Source of the DNA: a bacterium SCSIO 12643
GTDB taxonomy: Bacteria; Bacteroidota; Bacteroidia; Flavobacteriales_G; Salibacteraceae
Direction of reading: 5' to 3'
NCBI GenBank assembly: GCA_024398135.1
Contig: CP073750.1
Location: 2,604,001 to 2,668,000, forward strand
Length of the DNA stretch: 64,000 bases
Positions 1 through 12,216 of the stretch are shown piece after piece; position 1 is the stretch's first letter, and each line of letters opens with the position of its first letter. A model generated the notes under the pieces. The model was not told the origin of the DNA. It saw nothing but the letters and a program-made list of their open reading frames with translations, and did no database searches. The position numbers and the translations under genes were made by a program.

Positions 1-1905
<1,905 letters not shown>

Positions 1906-2062
1906 TTAGTCCTCTAAATATGAGTGAGAAATAACCAGTTTATGAACTCTGAAAATTTGCAGGCGAAGGTAACTTTTTCCGTACTAAAATGAATGCGATT
2001 ATTTAGGTTTTTTAACGGTGAATAGAGTGGAGGGCTTCTGCCGATAAATCAGAAGAATCAAC

Positions 2063-4222
2063 TTATTTTGACCAGGTATTAATTTGCTGAAAAGCATCAT
2101 CAGCAGATTTAAATAGAGACTTTAAAAGGGGCTTTCCTTCTGAACTCAGGATATTCCATTGATCATCTTCCTGAACCACAAAATAGTTGTTGTAATAATA
2201 AATGGAGTTAAACTTTTTAAAACTGATAGGCTTAGTCATATAATAACTCGCTACAAGCTCGGAAGACTCTACATCAAATTGCGAATTAGAAATCGGTTGC
2301 TGCTTTTGTGTATTGTAAAGTAGTAACATGTCAGATATGGCTACGGTACTGTCGTAAGTAGGTAGTTCAATAGGTTTGAGTTTGTGATTATACAATGCCA
2401 TTTTGGAGTTCGAAATCGAATTAAAATATCCAGGGTATGCATCTATGTTTTGCGCAGAAAGTAATGTTTCCGAATGAATTGTTTTTTGAATCCATGCTTT
2501 GTTGGATTCGGGAGTCTGGGCATTAAAAACAAAGTGTTTATTGATGTATTGTGCGCTATATTCGGTATCGGGAAATCCATTGCACGAACCTTTTTCGGGA
2601 GAGTTTCCAGCGTATAAATGTACGGAAGATGTATTTGCTGGAATCCATTCTGCTTTGGTCGAAGATTTACGATAATTCATACCATACCACCCTATTTGAT
2701 TTTCTTTAAAAAGAAGTAGTGATTTTTGATATCCAAATGGCATGACCCTATCATGTTCTGCAGGAACCAAAATGGAAAAGTTTTGGTCTTGGATTCGCAT
2801 CACCCCCCATTGATCAATATTTCTGAATTTATAAGTGTAATTGTCATATGTTTTTATGGATTCAATAGAATCAATAGGTGTATCGGTAACTAAAGATGCC
2901 AGATAAAAGAAACTTTGCGTGGTAAGGTCTGTTTGGTCTTTTACACGAGGATCACCATTTGATGAATATGCTGAATATGATAGTGGTTTGGAAGTGCCAA
3001 TATTTTTTGTTTGCAATATGGCGGTTGGATATGGTGTAAGTAAATGATTTTCGGGTTTCATGTACCACTTGTTTTGGCTAATGCGATAGAGTCCACTATG
3101 AAAAATATTCTTTTCTTCAGAATATTCGTTGTAGAGCAGCATATCGGAATGTACAATTTCCAGACGATAGTTGATTTCAGATTTGAAATCCGCACTTTCA
3201 TATTGGTGATTGTTTTTGGTGACAGTAAATGCTTTTTGATCTGATAATATTTCCGAAGCTCTGTTTTGGATACCGATAGTACCTAGCTCCTTTTGAGCGG
3301 AAGTATAAAAGGATTTAAACTCAGGGATTTCATCTTCTTTTTCGACCGGTAGGAAAAAAAGAATTCCTAGTTTTTGATCATTGTAGATCAGATGAAAATC
3401 ATTTTGTAATGATGGAGAAATGAAATCAAACAACGGAGGAATATTGATAACTACCTGGAAATAATCTTTTGTAAGTGAAGCAATCCCCATTTTGTTTTGG
3501 TGATTGATTACCTGAAACTGATACATTTCATCTTTGATTCCAATAGGAATGATGGCTTTAAAATCTTCTTTTTTGAAAATATGAAACATCATATCTTCCT
3601 TGGGAGGTTCTGAAGACCAGGCTGTAAGTGTTCTGTTCTTCAAGATAAAACGCCAGATTTTTCTTTGGTGATCAATTTCAAAAATGTTGCCTTGCGGAGA
3701 AATCATATAAATGGTGTTCTTGCTGGTCATTTTCGATTTCTTGTTCTGATTCAGATACAAGTGGTTGGCAACATAGTTATTATAATAAGTTTTTTCTGAA
3801 GTTCCGGTACGCGGATACTGCATCTTTTCACGATACTTAAAAATCCGGATGTGTCCACCTGAAGAGGATACCCAGAATGATGAAAAAGCATCAAAACGAG
3901 CTGAATTGGTATCAATTTGAAATGATTCGTATGGAATATGAATCATATCCATAAATCTAGATGCTGGATGTGTGTTCCAAAGACCCTGAGACATATGATA
4001 CACTCTTAGCTCATTATGTAGAACCTGGACATAGGAATTCTCTTCTGTAAAAGAACAATATGTTTTTGTCCCGGCAGAATTGGTGAGTTTCCATCCGGAT
4101 TCAGGAGTATAATACATGGTTAGGTTCGTTTTCTTAGGATGATACGAAAATTGACCTTGTACAGAAACAGATCCCGTTAGAAATAAGATGGTGGTCAGCA
4201 ACACGAATACAAATCGAGTCAT
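2063..4222 (-). CDS. Secreted protein with WG-repeat-like segments
   Basis: Unrecognised exported protein of about 719 residues. The start at 4222 is preferred over one 11 codons upstream because it places a clean signal peptide (MTRFVFVLLTTILFLTGSVS, then VQGQ) at the N-terminus. The body is rich in Tyr, Asn and Ser. Short segments such as DQWGVMRIQDQNF, NQIGWYGM and DDQWNILSSEGK resemble degenerate WG repeats, which build beta-rich, often extracytoplasmic proteins. No catalytic motif and no T9SS sorting tail were seen. It lies 18 bp from the end of topB's frame on the same strand, but no functional link is evident. Confidence 0.6.
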   Translation of the reverse strand: MTRFVFVLLTTILFLTGSVSVQGQFSYHPKKTNLTMYYTPESGWKLTNSAGTKTYCSFTEENSYVQVLHNELRVYHMSQGLWNTHPASRFMDMIHIPYESFQIDTNSARFDAFSSFWVSSSGGHIRIFKYREKMQYPRTGTSEKTYYNNYVANHLYLNQNKKSKMTSKNTIYMISPQGNIFEIDHQRKIWRFILKNRTLTAWSSEPPKEDMMFHIFKKEDFKAIIPIGIKDEMYQFQVINHQNKMGIASLTKDYFQVVINIPPLFDFISPSLQNDFHLIYNDQKLGILFFLPVEKEDEIPEFKSFYTSAQKELGTIGIQNRASEILSDQKAFTVTKNNHQYESADFKSEINYRLEIVHSDMLLYNEYSEEKNIFHSGLYRISQNKWYMKPENHLLTPYPTAILQTKNIGTSKPLSYSAYSSNGDPRVKDQTDLTTQSFFYLASLVTDTPIDSIESIKTYDNYTYKFRNIDQWGVMRIQDQNFSILVPAEHDRVMPFGYQKSLLLFKENQIGWYGMNYRKSSTKAEWIPANTSSVHLYAGNSPEKGSCNGFPDTEYSAQYINKHFVFNAQTPESNKAWIQKTIHSETLLSAQNIDAYPGYFNSISNSKMALYNHKLKPIELPTYDSTVAISDMLLLYNTQKQQPISNSQFDVESSELVASYYMTKPISFKKFNSIYYYNNYFVVQEDDQWNILSSEGKPLLKSLFKSADDAFQQINTWSK

Positions 4223-4273
4223 GGCTTGGAGTGTGAGTGCAGAACGAAGAAACAATAAAATTAAATATGAAGC

Positions 4274-6295
4274 CTATACGGTCAGGGAAAGTTTTGAACT
4301 AAGCTTAAATTTAACTTTATCATCATGTCCTTTAACCTTATAGCTATATCGGGTTTCTTTGGTGTAAACCAGACTTTCAATATCCTTTTCACTTAAGATA
4401 ATTCCTTTGTACTCGAAAGGGATTTTGAATTTACATCCTTGTTTCCAATCCGAACATCCCCAGGCAGAATTCCCTTTGATCAGATGGCCGATATTACATT
4501 TGGGGCAAGGAATGTGTTTCTTTTTAGGATGCTGATGTTTGACTTGATGGATCAGATTATTCACCATTTCAAAAAGTTCCTTTTTGAATTCGTCAACAGA
4601 AAACTCACCTTTTTCAATGTCACGAAGTTTCTTTTCCCACTTGCCAGTAAGTTCTGCAGATTTTAGAATATCGTCTTCGATAAGGGATATTAAATGAATT
4701 CCCGTTGAAGTGGCCAGAATTCTCTTTTTCTTTCTTACGATATAATTACGTCTGAATAATGTCTCGATGATATTCGCACGTGTAGAGGGGCGACCAATTC
4801 CATTTTCTTTCATCAGCTCCCGAAGTTCTTCATCATCAACCTGCTTCCCGGCAGTTTCCATGGCTCGGAGTAAGCTTGCTTCAGTATAATAACTAGGTGC
4901 TTTTGTTTTTTTCTCTTGTAGCTCAGGAATATGAGGACCGGATTCTCCTTTTTCAAAAACAGGCATGACTTGTTCCTTGTTTTCTTCTTTTGTAGCTTGC
5001 TCTTTATCCGTTTTACTATACAGCTCACGCCAGCCCGGAGATAGAATTTGTTTTCCAGTCGCTTTAAACTCCGTTTGATCTACTTTACCGATAACTGTGG
5101 TGTTACTTACTTTACAATCCGGATGAAATACAGCAATAAATCTACGCGTGATGGTATCGTAAACCTTATGGAAATCATCAGGAAGTCCGGATGCTGAAAC
5201 ACCCGTTGGAATGATCGCGTGGTGATCGGTTACCTTTTTATTATTGAAAACCTTTTTGGACTTACGAATAGGTTTACCCAATAAAGGTGTAGTAAACTCC
5301 GCATAATTCGTAAGGTTCCGTAAAGTGCCTTCGATTTTAGGATAGATATCATCACTTAAATAAGTGGTATCCACCCTTGGATAAGTAACCAGCTTTTGTT
5401 CGTATAATTTCTGAACTACGTTCAGTGTTTGTTCAGCAGTAAAGCCAAATTTCTTATTACATTCAACTTGCAAAGAGGTTAAATCAAATAAAGACGGAGG
5501 AAGTTCTTTACCTTCTTTCTGTGTGTATGAAACAACTTCAAAGTCATGTTCTTTAAGTGTTTCGGTGAGCGAAGTGCCTTTTTCTTTCTCTTTTATTTTT
5601 CCTAAAGTGGAAGAAAACAAAACATCTCGATACTTGGTTTTTACTTCGTAATACGTTTCCGATTTGAAGTTGTTGATTTCATCTTGCCTTTGTACAATAA
5701 GCGCCAGCGTAGGCGTCTGAACCCGACCTACGGATAAAATTTGTTTAAAGTCCGCAAATCGCAAAGTAAAGATACGGGTAGCATTCATTCCCAAAACCCA
5801 GTCTCCAATCGCCCGGGCCAATCCGGCCGCGTAAAGATTATTGTATTTACTACCTTCTTCCAGCTGTTTGAATCCTTCTTGAATTGCTTCTTCCGTCAAA
5901 GAAGAAATCCAAAGTCTTTTTAACGGTTTATCGAATTTGGCTTTGGCCAAAACCCACCTTTGAATCAATTCTCCTTCCTGGCCCGCATCACCACAGTTAA
6001 TGACTTCTTCACATTCATGTGAGAGTTTTTCGATAATAGAAAACTGTTTGCGAATCCCGCTATCATCTTTGAGTTTAATCCCAAAGTTGGCAGGTAGCAT
6101 AGGTAAGGTATCGATGTTCCACTTTTGCCAGGCGTCAATATAATCACCAGGTTCTTTTAGTGTACATAAATGTCCAAAAGTCCATGAAACACAATAGCCG
6201 TTACCTTCATAGTAACCATCTCTTCTTGAGTTGGCTCCGAGCACTTTTGCAAGATCTTTTGCAACACTTGGTTTTTCGGCAAGACATAGTTTCAT
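4274..6295 (-). CDS. topB: DNA topoisomerase III (type IA)
   Basis: Relaxes and decatenates negatively supercoiled DNA through a 5'-phosphotyrosine intermediate. The 673-residue protein starts with a TOPRIM domain (AEKPSVAKDLAKVLG, acidic motif GDAGQEGEL at about 102-110). GRVQTPTLALI (190-200) and LVTYPRVD with the presumed catalytic Tyr305 mark the strand-passage core. A C-terminal zinc ribbon (CPKCNIGHL, then CSDWKQGC) follows a long Lys-rich linker. The usual YPRTDS active-site motif reads YPRVDT here, which is common in TopB relatives. Length and domain order fit TopB rather than TopA. Confidence 0.93.
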   Translation of the reverse strand: MKLCLAEKPSVAKDLAKVLGANSRRDGYYEGNGYCVSWTFGHLCTLKEPGDYIDAWQKWNIDTLPMLPANFGIKLKDDSGIRKQFSIIEKLSHECEEVINCGDAGQEGELIQRWVLAKAKFDKPLKRLWISSLTEEAIQEGFKQLEEGSKYNNLYAAGLARAIGDWVLGMNATRIFTLRFADFKQILSVGRVQTPTLALIVQRQDEINNFKSETYYEVKTKYRDVLFSSTLGKIKEKEKGTSLTETLKEHDFEVVSYTQKEGKELPPSLFDLTSLQVECNKKFGFTAEQTLNVVQKLYEQKLVTYPRVDTTYLSDDIYPKIEGTLRNLTNYAEFTTPLLGKPIRKSKKVFNNKKVTDHHAIIPTGVSASGLPDDFHKVYDTITRRFIAVFHPDCKVSNTTVIGKVDQTEFKATGKQILSPGWRELYSKTDKEQATKEENKEQVMPVFEKGESGPHIPELQEKKTKAPSYYTEASLLRAMETAGKQVDDEELRELMKENGIGRPSTRANIIETLFRRNYIVRKKKRILATSTGIHLISLIEDDILKSAELTGKWEKKLRDIEKGEFSVDEFKKELFEMVNNLIHQVKHQHPKKKHIPCPKCNIGHLIKGNSAWGCSDWKQGCKFKIPFEYKGIILSEKDIESLVYTKETRYSYKVKGHDDKVKFKLSSKLSLTV

Positions 6296-6448
6296 AAATC
6301 TAAGGAGATGTGGACAGAAATTAAATTGTTAAATTACTACCAGTTTATATCGCGTCAAAAGTAAAATTTCGGCAACAAAAAAGTATTTAAAAAGACAACC
6401 ATTATTTACAATGGGCGTATGTCTGATGATTAAACAAAATAGAGATCA

Positions 6449-7708
6449 ATGAAGTTAGTGAAAAGAGTATTTGGATTGAGTTTTTTAATCTGTATGTCGG
6501 TATGGGGCTTTGGACAAACAACCAAAGTTTTATTTATTGGGAATAGTTATACGGCATATAATAATTTACCGCAATTAACATATGATATGGCTTTGTCGGC
6601 TGGGGATACATTATTTGTGGATTCACATACTCCGGGCGGACAAAGATTGATGCATCATGCTGCGAATGCGACTGCAATCAATAAAATATTTTCAAATTCA
6701 TGGAATTATGTCGTGCTTCAAGCACAAAGTCAGGAGCCATCATGGCCAATTGGACAAGTACAAACAGAAGTATTCCCATACGCAAAGAGTTTATGTGATA
6801 CCATTCGTGCGAATGACTCTTGTACCGTTCCGGTATTTTATATGACCTGGGGACGTAAAAACGGAGATGCGTTCAACTGTCCCAACTGGCCTCCGGTATG
6901 TACCTACATGGGAATGGATAGTCTTTTAAGAGAACGTTACTTAACAATGGGGAATGACAATGATGCTTTGGTTTCTCCTGTAGGAGCCGTATGGAGATAT
7001 ATTCGTGCAAATCACCCTCAAATAGAACTATATACTGCAGATGAATCTCATCCATCTTTGGCGGGTTCTTATGCTGCAGGATGTGCTTTTTATGCGGTTT
7101 TTTTACGTAAGAATCCTGAGCTGATCACCTATCATTCTTCGTTAGATCCTGGAATGGCTGATGCAATTCAAACAGCTGCGAAAATAGTGGTGTATGATAG
7201 CTTATCTAAATGGAACGTAGGCAAGTTTGATCCAATCGCTGATTTTACAAGTGTGGATACAGCAAATGTACCAACGGTTCATTTTACGAATCAATCACAA
7301 AATGCGGACAGTTATTATTGGGATTTTGGAGATGGGAATACATCTACTTTAGAAAATCCATCACATGGATATGCACATGGAGTTTATCAGGTAACATTGG
7401 TTGCGACAAAGTGTGGTCAATCTGATACATTAACTAAAACGGTTAATGTGATTATTGGCAGTATAGATCAAATTAGTGTGGATCAATTAAATATATACCC
7501 GAACCCGGTGAAAGATGTATTGCGAATAGAAGGGGATTTACAGTCCACGCTTACCCAAATGATTTTAATGAATGATGTGGGTGAAGTGATTCAAACAAGT
7601 ATTTTTAGAAATACCTTGGATGTATCTCATATTCCAAACGGGATATACTTATTGAAGTTGATACAAAAGGACGGGAATGAAATTACGCGAAAGATTATCG
7701 TAGAATAA
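6449..7708 (+). CDS. Secreted SGNH-hydrolase-like protein with PKD domain and T9SS sorting tail
   Basis: A 419-residue exported protein. A signal peptide (about 1-22) is followed by an SGNH/GDSL-like esterase domain with the family block FIGNSYTAYNN at about 29-39 and a late D..H pair (ADESHPSLAGSYAAG) that fits the catalytic Asp/His. Residues about 262-335 form a PKD domain (YYWDFGDGNTSTLENPSH). The last 75 residues (IYPNPVKDVLRIEG ... NGIYLLKL) are a Por-secretion C-terminal sorting domain, so the product should cross the outer membrane by the type IX system. The substrate is unknown; an ester-linked carbohydrate group is an inference. Confidence 0.85.
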   Translation: MKLVKRVFGLSFLICMSVWGFGQTTKVLFIGNSYTAYNNLPQLTYDMALSAGDTLFVDSHTPGGQRLMHHAANATAINKIFSNSWNYVVLQAQSQEPSWPIGQVQTEVFPYAKSLCDTIRANDSCTVPVFYMTWGRKNGDAFNCPNWPPVCTYMGMDSLLRERYLTMGNDNDALVSPVGAVWRYIRANHPQIELYTADESHPSLAGSYAAGCAFYAVFLRKNPELITYHSSLDPGMADAIQTAAKIVVYDSLSKWNVGKFDPIADFTSVDTANVPTVHFTNQSQNADSYYWDFGDGNTSTLENPSHGYAHGVYQVTLVATKCGQSDTLTKTVNVIIGSIDQISVDQLNIYPNPVKDVLRIEGDLQSTLTQMILMNDVGEVIQTSIFRNTLDVSHIPNGIYLLKLIQKDGNEITRKIIVE

Positions 7709-7718
7709 TAACCAAATA

Positions 7719-7745
7719 AAAAGGCCTCAATTTGAGGCCTTTTTT
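7719..7745. terminator. Bidirectional intrinsic terminator
   Basis: AAAGGCCTCAA and its complement TTGAGGCCTTT form a near loop-free hairpin flanked by A- and T-runs. It lies between convergent genes ending at 7708 and 7768 and can serve both. Confidence 0.85.
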
Positions 7746-7767
7746 AATACTTTATTTTAAAATGAGT

Positions 7768-8274
7768 TTATTCAAATTCAACTAAAATCTGACTTTTTTC
7801 TACAGCAACGCCCTTTTCAATTCGTACACTTTTTACAGTAGCATCACTTTGGGATTTGATGACATTTTCCATTTTCATCGCTTCCAGAATCAAAACTTGA
7901 TCTCCCTTTTTGATTTGATCTCCCGGCTCAACCAAAACATCTAATACCAATCCTGGCATTGGAGATTTAATTTCGCTTACCTTCTTAACAGCCATGTTCT
8001 CTAAGCCTAAATCTTTCAATAACTGATCGAATTGGTCTTTGAGTTGTACATTATATTTACGACCATTAATTCTTAAGATCGCAGTTTTTTCATCGGTATT
8101 TAAATCAGCAACTTCAACACGGTATTCTTTACCATCTTTATTCACGATCCAGTTTGAAGCGTCTTTTTGAGCCATATCCATAGCGTAGTCTACGCCATTA
8201 ATGGTCCCTTGAGGTGATGCTCCATTTTGTGGAGAAACTTCGTAAGTCTTGTTGTTGATTGAAATAGTGTACAT
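7768..8274 (-). CDS. Biotin/lipoyl-attachment carrier protein
   Basis: Biotin carboxyl carrier subunit, expected to shuttle CO2 for an acyl-CoA or pyruvate/oxaloacetate-type carboxylase. The ATG at 8274 gives 168 residues; a longer frame upstream only adds an unlikely N-terminal tail. The C-terminal 75 residues are a biotinyl domain with EAMKMENV, whose Lys (about residue 134) is the biotinylation site. The N-terminal half (TYEVSPQNG ... YRVEVADLN) resembles the domain seen before the biotinyl domain in propionyl-/acetyl-CoA carboxylase alpha chains. No carboxylase subunits are adjacent, so it probably serves a complex encoded elsewhere. Confidence 0.85.
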   Translation of the reverse strand: MYTISINNKTYEVSPQNGASPQGTINGVDYAMDMAQKDASNWIVNKDGKEYRVEVADLNTDEKTAILRINGRKYNVQLKDQFDQLLKDLGLENMAVKKVSEIKSPMPGLVLDVLVEPGDQIKKGDQVLILEAMKMENVIKSQSDATVKSVRIEKGVAVEKSQILVEFE

Positions 8275-8402
8275 GATAAATTTTTTGCGCCTCCAAAAGT
8301 AATATAGTTGAGGGTTACAAAACAATACTTCTGTTGTTTTTACTCAAGTGGTCTGTGATACTTTTTTATCTTGCGAATTGTAACGGAAAAGGTTTTTAAA
8401 GA

Positions 8403-11021
8403 ATGGATATTAAAGGAAAACTCTGGTCGAACAAGTTTTGGTATGGAATGATATTCTTAATGATTTTACAAGGATGTAAAGTTTCCAATAAGAGTAATGA
8501 ATATTTAGAGGAAGCGGTTCAGTTAAGTGCGTTAGAGATTTTCTCAGATCAACCCTATAGAGCTGCAAGAACCCGAAAGATTGACATTATTCATACCGAT
8601 TTAAAGGTGAGTTTTGATTGGGATAAGCAATATATGCACGGGAATGCGGTGATCACATTTAAACCTTATTTCTATAAAATAAACGGACTGGAATTAGATG
8701 CTAAAGGTCAGGAAATTAAAGTTGTAAGTTTGATGGATGGAGCGGAGAAACTCCCTTTAAAGTATACCTATGAAAACGATGTGATTAAAATAGAATTAGA
8801 TCGTTACTATACACGTTCGGAGCAAATCAAAATCTTTATCGATTATGTGGCTAAGCCTGAAGAGAGAAAAACAACTTCAGGAGTTGCAGTGGCAGATGAT
8901 AAAGGACTATATTTTATTGACCCTTTAGATGAAGATCCCAATAAACCCAGACAACTTTGGACACAAGGAGAAACGGAAGCCAATTCGGTATGGTTCCCAA
9001 CAATTGATTCTCCAAATGAAAGATGTACACATCAAATCTCCATGACTGTTGATTCCAATTTTGTAACATTATCTAATGGGGACTTAATTTCTTCGGAAAA
9101 GAATTCAGATGGTACGCGAACAGATGTGTGGGTACAAAACAAACCCATTGCGCCATATCTGTTTATGATGGCTGTAGGTGATTTTAGTGTGATTAATGAT
9201 TCGTTAAATGGGATGAAAGTCGATTATTATGTGGATCCGAAGTATTCGCCATATGCCAGAGAAATATTTAAGAATACACCTGAAATGATTACATATTATT
9301 CCGATTTATTGGGATATGATTATCCATGGAGTAAGTATTCTCAGGTGGTGGTACATGATTACGTATCTGGTGCGATGGAAAATGTGGGCGCAGTAATCTT
9401 TGGTGATTTTGTTCAGCAAACACATCGTGAGATGATTGATGGAGACCATGAAGAAACTGTGGCGCATGAGTTATTCCATCATTGGTTTGGAGATGTAGTG
9501 ACGTGTGAATCCTGGTCCAATTTGCCATTAAACGAATCATTTGCCACTTATGGAGAGTATTTATGGTTTGAGTATAAATATGGCAAGACCAAAGCGGATG
9601 AACACATTTATTTTGATTTAGAAAGCTATTTGGAAGAAGCGCAAAGTGGAGGCGTATATGATTTGATTCGTTTTCATTACCGTAAACCGGATGATATGTT
9701 TGACAGTCATTCGTACGCTAAAGGTGGTCGTGTCTTGCATATGTTGAGAAACTATGTAGGTGATGAAGCCTTTTTTGAAGCCCTTAAATTATATCTCCAC
9801 GACAATGAATTTTCTGCAGTTGAAATACATCAATTAAGACTGGCTTTTGAAGAAGTTACAGGTGAGGATTTGAACTGGTTCTTTAATCAGTGGTTTTTAG
9901 CGAAAGGACATCCTGAACTTGAAATTACATATACATATGATTCTACAACTGCTGAACAAACGGTAACGGTAGAGCAATTACAAGATATCTATGAGTTCCC
10001 GTTATACAGACTTCCTGTAGATATAGACATCTATTCTGAAGGATCGAAACAGACCTATTCAATAGTTATTGATAAAGCAAAACAGTCATTTACGTTTAAT
10101 GTGGCACAGCAACCGGATTTGGTAAATTTTGATGCGAAGAAAATTCTGATTTGTACCAAAAAAGATCATCATACTTTGGAGGAAATGATTTTCATGTATC
10201 ATCAGGCACCTTTATACATGGACAAAAGAGAAGCTATTGAATTTGCTTTTAATGAGGAAAATAATGTTGAAGGAGCTAAAAAATTGTTGTTGGATGCAAT
10301 GCTGGATGATTATGCAGGCATTAGACAACTCGCTGTTTCTAAATATGAGAAGTTTGATGAAATTGAGGATTTGAGATTAAAAGATGTTTTGGTCTCCACT
10401 ATGAATAATGATCCGGAGTCTTCAGTTAGAGCAGAAGCCGTGGTAGGGTTGTATGATTATTTCTCATGGTCTAAAGGAATGGGAGGAGAGTTTGTTGATC
10501 AAATAGATAAAGATAGTTCATATCTGGTGATCAGTGAATTGTTAAGAGGAATTGCCATTACAGATTCTACACTGGGTGTGTTCTATGCAGATCAGTTTAA
10601 AGACTCAGAAAGCATGGATGTGTTGTTTTCCGTAGCCGAAGTGTATTCTGTTTTTGGAGATGAAAACAAGAACTCATTTTTTGAAGGTTTATATCCAAAA
10701 GTAGGCGGATATGAAGTTTTAAGTTATATCGACTATTATAAGGACTATTTGCTAAGAATTGATGATCCTGTTGTACATGAAGAGGCGTTAAAAGTATTTG
10801 AAACCGAAGCTGAAAATCAGCTGGGATGGTTTGTCCGTTATTATGCCATAAGTAGTATGACAGACTTGAGAGCCTATTATGTGGCAAAGGCCAAATCATA
10901 TCGTAAAACGGACCGTTTAGATATTGCTGAGAAATATGATAAACTGGTGGAAACAGTAGACCAGAAGTTGATTGAGTTAAAACAATCTGAATCAGATCAG
11001 CGGGTTTTTATGCGAGGATAA
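8403..11021 (+). CDS. M1-family zinc metallopeptidase, lipoprotein
   Basis: Aminopeptidase-N-like peptidase of 872 residues, probably anchored in the envelope: the N-terminal hydrophobic stretch ends in the lipobox LQGC. The exopeptidase motif GAMEN is at 323-327, the zinc motif HELFH at 355-359, and the third ligand Glu378 (LNESFATY) lies at the usual spacing. The C-terminal third looks like the helical repeat domain of the family (ASVRAEAVVGLYDYF). It should remove N-terminal residues from imported or periplasmic peptides. All key catalytic residues are intact. Confidence 0.92.
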   Translation: MDIKGKLWSNKFWYGMIFLMILQGCKVSNKSNEYLEEAVQLSALEIFSDQPYRAARTRKIDIIHTDLKVSFDWDKQYMHGNAVITFKPYFYKINGLELDAKGQEIKVVSLMDGAEKLPLKYTYENDVIKIELDRYYTRSEQIKIFIDYVAKPEERKTTSGVAVADDKGLYFIDPLDEDPNKPRQLWTQGETEANSVWFPTIDSPNERCTHQISMTVDSNFVTLSNGDLISSEKNSDGTRTDVWVQNKPIAPYLFMMAVGDFSVINDSLNGMKVDYYVDPKYSPYAREIFKNTPEMITYYSDLLGYDYPWSKYSQVVVHDYVSGAMENVGAVIFGDFVQQTHREMIDGDHEETVAHELFHHWFGDVVTCESWSNLPLNESFATYGEYLWFEYKYGKTKADEHIYFDLESYLEEAQSGGVYDLIRFHYRKPDDMFDSHSYAKGGRVLHMLRNYVGDEAFFEALKLYLHDNEFSAVEIHQLRLAFEEVTGEDLNWFFNQWFLAKGHPELEITYTYDSTTAEQTVTVEQLQDIYEFPLYRLPVDIDIYSEGSKQTYSIVIDKAKQSFTFNVAQQPDLVNFDAKKILICTKKDHHTLEEMIFMYHQAPLYMDKREAIEFAFNEENNVEGAKKLLLDAMLDDYAGIRQLAVSKYEKFDEIEDLRLKDVLVSTMNNDPESSVRAEAVVGLYDYFSWSKGMGGEFVDQIDKDSSYLVISELLRGIAITDSTLGVFYADQFKDSESMDVLFSVAEVYSVFGDENKNSFFEGLYPKVGGYEVLSYIDYYKDYLLRIDDPVVHEEALKVFETEAENQLGWFVRYYAISSMTDLRAYYVAKAKSYRKTDRLDIAEKYDKLVETVDQKLIELKQSESDQRVFMRG

Positions 11022-11125
11022 ATATTTGAATATGATGTTTTAAGAGGAAATAATTGATTATTTTGCGGGTACTTTGATTTTACTATGCGGTCAAAGCAAT
11101 CAATATTAACTTTAAACAAATTATT

Positions 11126-11503
11126 ATGAATTGGTATGTTACTGTACTAAAAAAGTATGCTGAATTTAATGGAAGAGCCAGAAGAAGTGAGTACTGGTAT
11201 TTTGTATTATTCAATGTGATTATCTCTATAATTTTAACTTTAATCGATTATTCGATTTGGGGTGAAGGAGGAGCTGCAATTAGTTCTATTTATTCATTGG
11301 CAGTATTGGTGCCTTCATTAGCAGTATTGGTTCGAAGATTACATGATACCGGAAGAAGTGGTTGGGCAATACTTTGGGGATTAATCCCATTGGTTGGTGC
11401 TATTTTACTGATTGTTTGGGCAGCTACTGATGGTCAACCGGGATCAAATGAGTACGGTCAAAACCCAAAAGAAGAAGGCGAAGAAGTTCCTTTATACGAA
11501 TAA
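11126..11503 (+). CDS. DUF805 inner-membrane protein
   Basis: Small membrane protein of 125 residues with about four hydrophobic segments. The N-terminal pattern NGRARRSEYWYFVLFN and the central RRLHDTGRSGWAIL are hallmarks of DUF805 (YhaH-like). The soluble tail is short and acidic. Function in this family is not established. It is followed 15 bp later by the HAD gene on the same strand, so the two may be cotranscribed. Confidence 0.88.
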   Translation: MNWYVTVLKKYAEFNGRARRSEYWYFVLFNVIISIILTLIDYSIWGEGGAAISSIYSLAVLVPSLAVLVRRLHDTGRSGWAILWGLIPLVGAILLIVWAATDGQPGSNEYGQNPKEEGEEVPLYE

Positions 11504-11518
11504 GAAAACAACATTATT

Positions 11519-12154
11519 ATGAACACGAAACTATCGAAGATAAAAGCAGTATTATTTGATTGGGATGGGGTATTTCATTCTGGCCATAAAAACGAACATA
11601 AGTCCAGCACTTTTAGCGAAGCAGATTCCATGGGTGTGAATATGTTGCGTTTCGGATTTTGGTTACAAAATGGAGAGATGCCAATTACTGCAATAGTTTC
11701 GGGTGAAAATAATATAACGGCAAAATACTGGGCGGGTAGAGAACATTTAGATGCGATCTTTTCCGGTGTGAAAAATAAAGTGGAGATACTGGAATTTCTA
11801 AAAGAACATCATGATCTGGAACCAGATGAGGTCATGTTTGTTTATGACGATATCTTAGACTTGTCTCTAGCAAGTAAAGTTGGATTTAGAGTTTTAATAA
11901 ATCGCAGAGCAAACCCGCTATTTGTAGAATATTGCCGAGATAAAGAATATTACGAGTTCGTGACACATTGTGATGGAGGAAATCACGGTGTGCGCGAAGC
12001 TTGTGAATTAACCCTGGATGCTATGGGTAAATTCGAGGAAACCATAGAAAAAAGAATGGCGTTTTCCGGAGATTACAGTAAATACAATAGCGAAAGATTA
12101 TCCATTGAGATGAAACGCTTTAAGTCAGAAAACGGAAAGTTTATTACTGACTAG
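11519..12154 (+). CDS. HAD-superfamily hydrolase (KDO-8-P-phosphatase-like)
   Basis: Probable phosphatase of 211 residues. HAD motif I is AVLFDWDGVFHSG near residue 11 with the nucleophile/acid Asp pair DxD. A later acidic motif, VMFVYDDILDLSLA, fits motif IV. The C0-type small fold and the DGV sequence recall KdsC-like sugar-phosphate phosphatases, but the cap insertions differ and the substrate cannot be assigned. It follows the DUF805 gene closely. Confidence 0.75.
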   Translation: MNTKLSKIKAVLFDWDGVFHSGHKNEHKSSTFSEADSMGVNMLRFGFWLQNGEMPITAIVSGENNITAKYWAGREHLDAIFSGVKNKVEILEFLKEHHDLEPDEVMFVYDDILDLSLASKVGFRVLINRRANPLFVEYCRDKEYYEFVTHCDGGNHGVREACELTLDAMGKFEETIEKRMAFSGDYSKYNSERLSIEMKRFKSENGKFITD

Positions 12155-12176
12155 TCTGTCACATATATGGCTTACT

Positions 12177-12211
12177 GGTAGGTAGGTGAGTGGGGGGAGT
12201 GGTGCGTGTGG
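12177..12211 (+). other. G-rich tract
   Basis: Between two convergent genes lies a run of GG dinucleotides spaced by TA, leading into a block of six G. It is far more G-rich than its surroundings and could form a two-layer G-quadruplex on the plus strand. No function can be assigned. Confidence 0.35.
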
Positions 12212-12216
12212 AACTC

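Noticed and set aside
2035-2055. Terminator after the gene at 2063
   Set aside because: CTTCTG/CAGAAG gives only a 6-bp stem and no T-run follows.
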